Of a stretch of DNA of 16,113 bases, positions 13,741-16,113 are shown piece after piece (position 1 is the first letter of the stretch; the number at the start of each line of letters is the position of its first letter). The notes beneath the pieces are model-generated. The model had not been told where the DNA came from. It saw only the letters and a list, made by a program, of their open reading frames with translations, and ran no database searches. The DNA is from CAZTLI01 sp964614375 (lineage in GTDB: Bacteria; Chloroflexota; Anaerolineae; Aggregatilineales; Phototrophicaceae): positions 1-16,113 of the forward strand of contig CAZTLI010000073.1 in NCBI GenBank assembly GCA_964614375.1. The letters are read 5' to 3'. Made by a program: the position numbers and the translations under genes.

Positions 13741-15240
13741 ATGGATTTTGAATTTGATCCCTACAGTATGTTGGGTGTATTGTCGGATGCGTCAATAGAC
13801 GAAATAAAATCTGCTTACCGACGAATCGCCCGGCGGCTGCATCCCGATTCGAACCCCAACAATCCCGGTGCTGCTGCCCAATTTGCCGACATTACTATGG
13901 CGCACAATTTGCTCTCCGACCCCATACAAAAACGGCAGTATGACGAAAAGCGCAAACCACGAGACCCCAACGATTTGGAATTCACCCTGCGGGTGACGCC
14001 AAGTAAGCGAACAATTACAGCCCTTGCCGAAACACAAGTAATATACCTGCTTGCCGAACTCTTCCCGGATGCTCGCGCACAGCACGTTGACCAACCGCGT
14101 GAAGCGCGTGTTAATCTTACACTCGTGCTCGACCACAGCAATTCAATGAGCGGCGCACGTATCGAAAATGTTAAACGGGCAGCCCATCAAATAATCGACA
14201 ACTTGTCCGAGAATGATTTTTTATCGGTCATTACCTTTAATGATCGTGCGAATACAATTATTCCTGCTGCCCCCATCGCCGATAAACCAGCCCTAAAAGC
14301 CCGCGTCAGCCTCATGACGGCATCTGGCGGTACAGAAATCTTTCAAGGCCTATCTGCCGGTGTCGAACAAAATCAGGTTTATCGTGGCAGTAAGCTGGTC
14401 AATCATATCATTCTCTTGACCGATGGGCATACCTTTGGCGATCAAGACCGCTGTATGGAACTGGCTGAAGAGGCCAACAAACAGGGCATTAGCATTAGCG
14501 CAATGGGCTTAGGTCACGACTGGAACGATGCCTTCCTCGACCAATTGGCTTCAAAAACCGGCGGCACATCTGAATATATCAACTCTCCCAACGCCGTTGT
14601 GCAATTCCTGAACGATCAAGTACGCAATCTATCAAACGCCTTCGCCGAACGTATTCGCTTATCCGTAGCGCCAGATGCGGATGTCGCCTTAGAAATGGCA
14701 TTTAAACTGTCGCCTACGCCCCAACCGCTCGAAATCACCGACGGTCATATTCCATTGGGCAGTATGCAGGCCAATCGTCCCATCGCCGTACTCCTACAAT
14801 TTCAATTACCGGCCAACATGGAAAATGGCTTCCGTTCCGTATCGCGCCTTGTCGCAACCGGGGACATCTTAGGCAATGAGCAGCAAGCGCACATGGCGAT
14901 AAGCGATATTTCGCTTGAAGTCACTCAAGAACACGTTATTGAAGAACCGCCCGCTGCCATTCTCGATGCACTCAGTAAGTTGACCCTTTATCGCTTGCAA
15001 GAGCGCGCCCAGGAAGCCCTGGAACGCGGCGACTTTGCCGAAGCAACCCGGCGGCTACAGAATTTGGCAACACGCTTGCTGGAAATGGGTGAAGAAGCCC
15101 TTGCAACCCAGGCCATGATAGAAGCCAAGCGCGTAGCCCACACCAACATTATCTCCGACAAAGGACGCAAAGAGATAAAATACCAAACCCGCGCCCTCGT
15201 TTTGAGCACGGCTATCATTTCATCGGATGACCTTGACTAA
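13741..15240 (+). CDS. J-domain / von Willebrand factor A fusion protein
   Basis: A 499-residue fusion. Residues 1-72 are a complete J domain: DPYSMLGV, helix II with YRRIARRLHPD carrying the HPD motif at 34-36, then the helix ending QKRQYDEKRK. The HPD predicts that it can stimulate a DnaK ATPase. Residues 123-300 are a vWA domain with a full metal-ion-dependent adhesion site: DHSNS (D131, S133, S135), T198 in ASGGTEI, and D228 in LLTDGHT. After it come about 100 residues of probable beta structure and a C-terminal helical region (about 405-480) rich in Ala, Glu, Arg and Leu, resembling helical-repeat packing. No signal peptide or membrane helix is present. The start is 2 bases after the PP2C stop, with AGGT as a close ribosome site. 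The placement suggests an adaptor whose partner binding is set by the neighbouring kinase and phosphatase. Confidence 0.92.
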   Translation: MDFEFDPYSMLGVLSDASIDEIKSAYRRIARRLHPDSNPNNPGAAAQFADITMAHNLLSDPIQKRQYDEKRKPRDPNDLEFTLRVTPSKRTITALAETQVIYLLAELFPDARAQHVDQPREARVNLTLVLDHSNSMSGARIENVKRAAHQIIDNLSENDFLSVITFNDRANTIIPAAPIADKPALKARVSLMTASGGTEIFQGLSAGVEQNQVYRGSKLVNHIILLTDGHTFGDQDRCMELAEEANKQGISISAMGLGHDWNDAFLDQLASKTGGTSEYINSPNAVVQFLNDQVRNLSNAFAERIRLSVAPDADVALEMAFKLSPTPQPLEITDGHIPLGSMQANRPIAVLLQFQLPANMENGFRSVSRLVATGDILGNEQQAHMAISDISLEVTQEHVIEEPPAAILDALSKLTLYRLQERAQEALERGDFAEATRRLQNLATRLLEMGEEALATQAMIEAKRVAHTNIISDKGRKEIKYQTRALVLSTAIISSDDLD

Positions 15241-15393
15241 ATCAAAACGGATAACCGGAGAATTAACATATAGAATTCTAGTCATTCGTTGGTAAAATAT
15301 TGTGTAAGATAAGCATATTTATACTCTCCAGGCAAAGAAAGCCGGATACAGCGCAGGAAGGAGCGGGACACAAACAACGACCAACTCGTTGTT
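15241..15393 (+). promoter_or_regulatory. Promoter and leader region of the FHA gene
   Basis: A 153-base gap. It holds a perfect 10-base palindrome (TAGAATTCTA, 15271-15280), a candidate extended -10 (TGGTAAAAT, 15290-15298) without a good -35, and a leader containing AGGAAGGAG and a hairpin. The palindrome lies where the -35 would be. The FHA gene may therefore be transcribed separately from the kinase genes, though read-through is possible because no terminator is visible after 15240. Confidence 0.4.
15355..15393 (+). promoter_or_regulatory. Structured ribosome binding site of the FHA gene
   Basis: AGGAAGGAG (15355-15363) is a very strong Shine-Dalgarno but ends 30 bases before ATG 15394. 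Between them, 15373-15380 (AACAACGA) pairs perfectly with 15386-15393 (TCGTTGTT) around a 5-base loop, and the stem ends directly at the ATG. Folding it would leave an effective spacing of 9 bases. This also supports ATG 15394 over ATG 15406. Confidence 0.55.
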
Positions 15394-15915
15394 ATGTCAG
15401 GTCTTATGAAAGTCTGTCCCAATTGCAACTCCCAAAACCGAGAAGGCCTGCTGTTTTGTGAAGATTGCGGCCATGACCTGACCGGCAAAGCAGCTACTGG
15501 TATATTGAAGACAAAACATTTTGAGCCAAGCGCAGCCACAAGTGAATTGGTTGCGAAATCAACCTGGGGCACAGCGCATTTTGGTCAAGAATCATCGGTC
15601 GTCATCCAGGTGCAAGATACGGACCAACCGATTACATTAAAACCAACAGGTCGAACGATTCTCGGGCGCAAAGATGTCACATCGAATAACTACCCGGATA
15701 TTGATCTTACACCCTTTGGCGCATTAGAACGCGGAGTCTCACGAGTTCACGCTGTCATTGAACGCAGTGACGAAACACTCACACTCATTGATATGGGCAG
15801 TTCCAACGGCACACACCTCAATGGTCAGCGACTCGCGCCTAAACAGCCTCGCATTCTACGTGATGGTGATGAGATACGCTTTGGTAAACTGGTTGCACAT
15901 ATTTACTTTAAGTAG
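15394..15915 (+). CDS. Zinc-ribbon / FHA domain protein
   Basis: A 173-residue cytoplasmic protein. Residues 8-25 hold a CPNC ... CEDC zinc ribbon (C8, C11, C22, C25). A polar linker follows, then an FHA domain from about 65 to 172. The FHA core is intact: ILGRKD (G91, R92), GVSRVHAVI (S116, R117, H119), and GSSNGTHLNG (N138, G139, T140, N143). These are the residues that read phosphothreonine, so it is a natural receptor for marks made by the kinase upstream. The start is ATG 15394, backed by the hairpin-spaced ribosome site. ATG 15406 would begin MKVCPNC and has only a weak AGG 4 bases upstream. It is followed 17 bases later by another gene. Fold calls are firm; the binding partner is not known. 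Confidence 0.92.
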   Translation: MSGLMKVCPNCNSQNREGLLFCEDCGHDLTGKAATGILKTKHFEPSAATSELVAKSTWGTAHFGQESSVVIQVQDTDQPITLKPTGRTILGRKDVTSNNYPDIDLTPFGALERGVSRVHAVIERSDETLTLIDMGSSNGTHLNGQRLAPKQPRILRDGDEIRFGKLVAHIYFK

Positions 15916-15932
15916 TAAAACACGGAGTCGCT

Positions 15933-16113
15933 ATGTACACTCTTCTACTTCATGTTGCCAATGAAGAACCCATTAAAATTGATGTGGATGAATTACCCGA
16001 TCCGCGTGATGTCTCTATCGCAGGTCGCAACCCCCGTTTGCGCGGTGACAAAGAAGTCATCTTCCTTGAGGAAGGGGTGAATACGGTCATCTTTCCCTGG
16101 TGGCGTATCAATT
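15933..16113 (+). CDS. Unrecognised small protein, 3' end cut by the window
   Basis: An open frame from ATG 15933 runs off the window after 60 complete codons. GGAG (15924-15927) lies 5 bases before the ATG and the gene begins 17 bases after the FHA stop, so it is very likely real and cotranscribed. The visible part starts MYTLLLHVANEEPIKIDV and ends with a hydrophobic, Trp-containing stretch (TVIFPWWRIN). It has no signal peptide and is rich in acidic and Pro residues in the middle (DELPDPRD). I cannot name a domain. Its position suggests a part in the kinase/FHA system, but that is only context. Confidence 0.7.
   Translation, partial: MYTLLLHVANEEPIKIDVDELPDPRDVSIAGRNPRLRGDKEVIFLEEGVNTVIFPWWRIN

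Overview
The window reads as chromosomal DNA from a free-living bacterium with near-balanced base composition. The gene mix suggests Chloroflexota, probably an Anaerolineae-like lineage: a type 2 isopentenyl-diphosphate isomerase next to a polyprenyl synthetase, a stand-alone ChlI-type ATPase, a kinase with a PQQ-like propeller, and a zinc-ribbon/FHA protein. This assignment is inference from gene content; there is no rRNA or other phylogenetic marker. I see no tRNA, rRNA, CRISPR array, insertion sequence or prophage gene.

Layout. (1) 87-4249, plus strand: a tightly packed surface-polysaccharide operon encoding a UDP-glucuronate decarboxylase-like SDR enzyme, an O-antigen ligase/polymerase-like membrane protein, a GtrA-family membrane protein and a GT4 glycosyltransferase. 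Stops and starts overlap or nearly touch. (2) 4261-6554, plus strand: a second unit behind an extended -10 promoter, with a hotdog-fold acyl-CoA thioesterase, a ChlI/BchI-like AAA+ ATPase and an unknown six-helix membrane protein. (3) 6553-6867, minus strand: acyl carrier protein with its own hairpin/U-tract terminator. (4) 6868-7349: a 482-base gap rich in short palindromes, with two plausible sigma70-type promoters and one doubtful 46-codon ORF. (5) 7350-9423, plus strand: an isoprenoid pair, IDI-2 and a GGPP/FPP-type synthase. (6) 9420-10589, minus strand: HemW-like radical SAM protein, converging on the synthase with overlapping stop codons. (7) 10710-16113, plus strand: a signalling cluster encoding a Ser/Thr kinase fused to an eight-repeat beta-propeller, a PP2C phosphatase, a J-domain/vWA fusion, a zinc-ribbon/FHA protein, and a small unrecognised protein cut by the window edge.

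The most interesting part is region 7. It holds a kinase that writes phospho-Ser/Thr, a phosphatase that erases it, an FHA module that could read it, and a vWA adaptor with an intact metal site that also carries a DnaK-recruiting J domain. It resembles known kinase/PP2C/vWA triads, but the J-domain fusion and the propeller kinase suggest a variant that couples phospho-signalling to chaperone action. The FHA gene also has an unusual start region: a strong Shine-Dalgarno sequence lies 30 bases from the ATG, and a perfect 8-bp hairpin between them would bring the effective distance to 9 bases.
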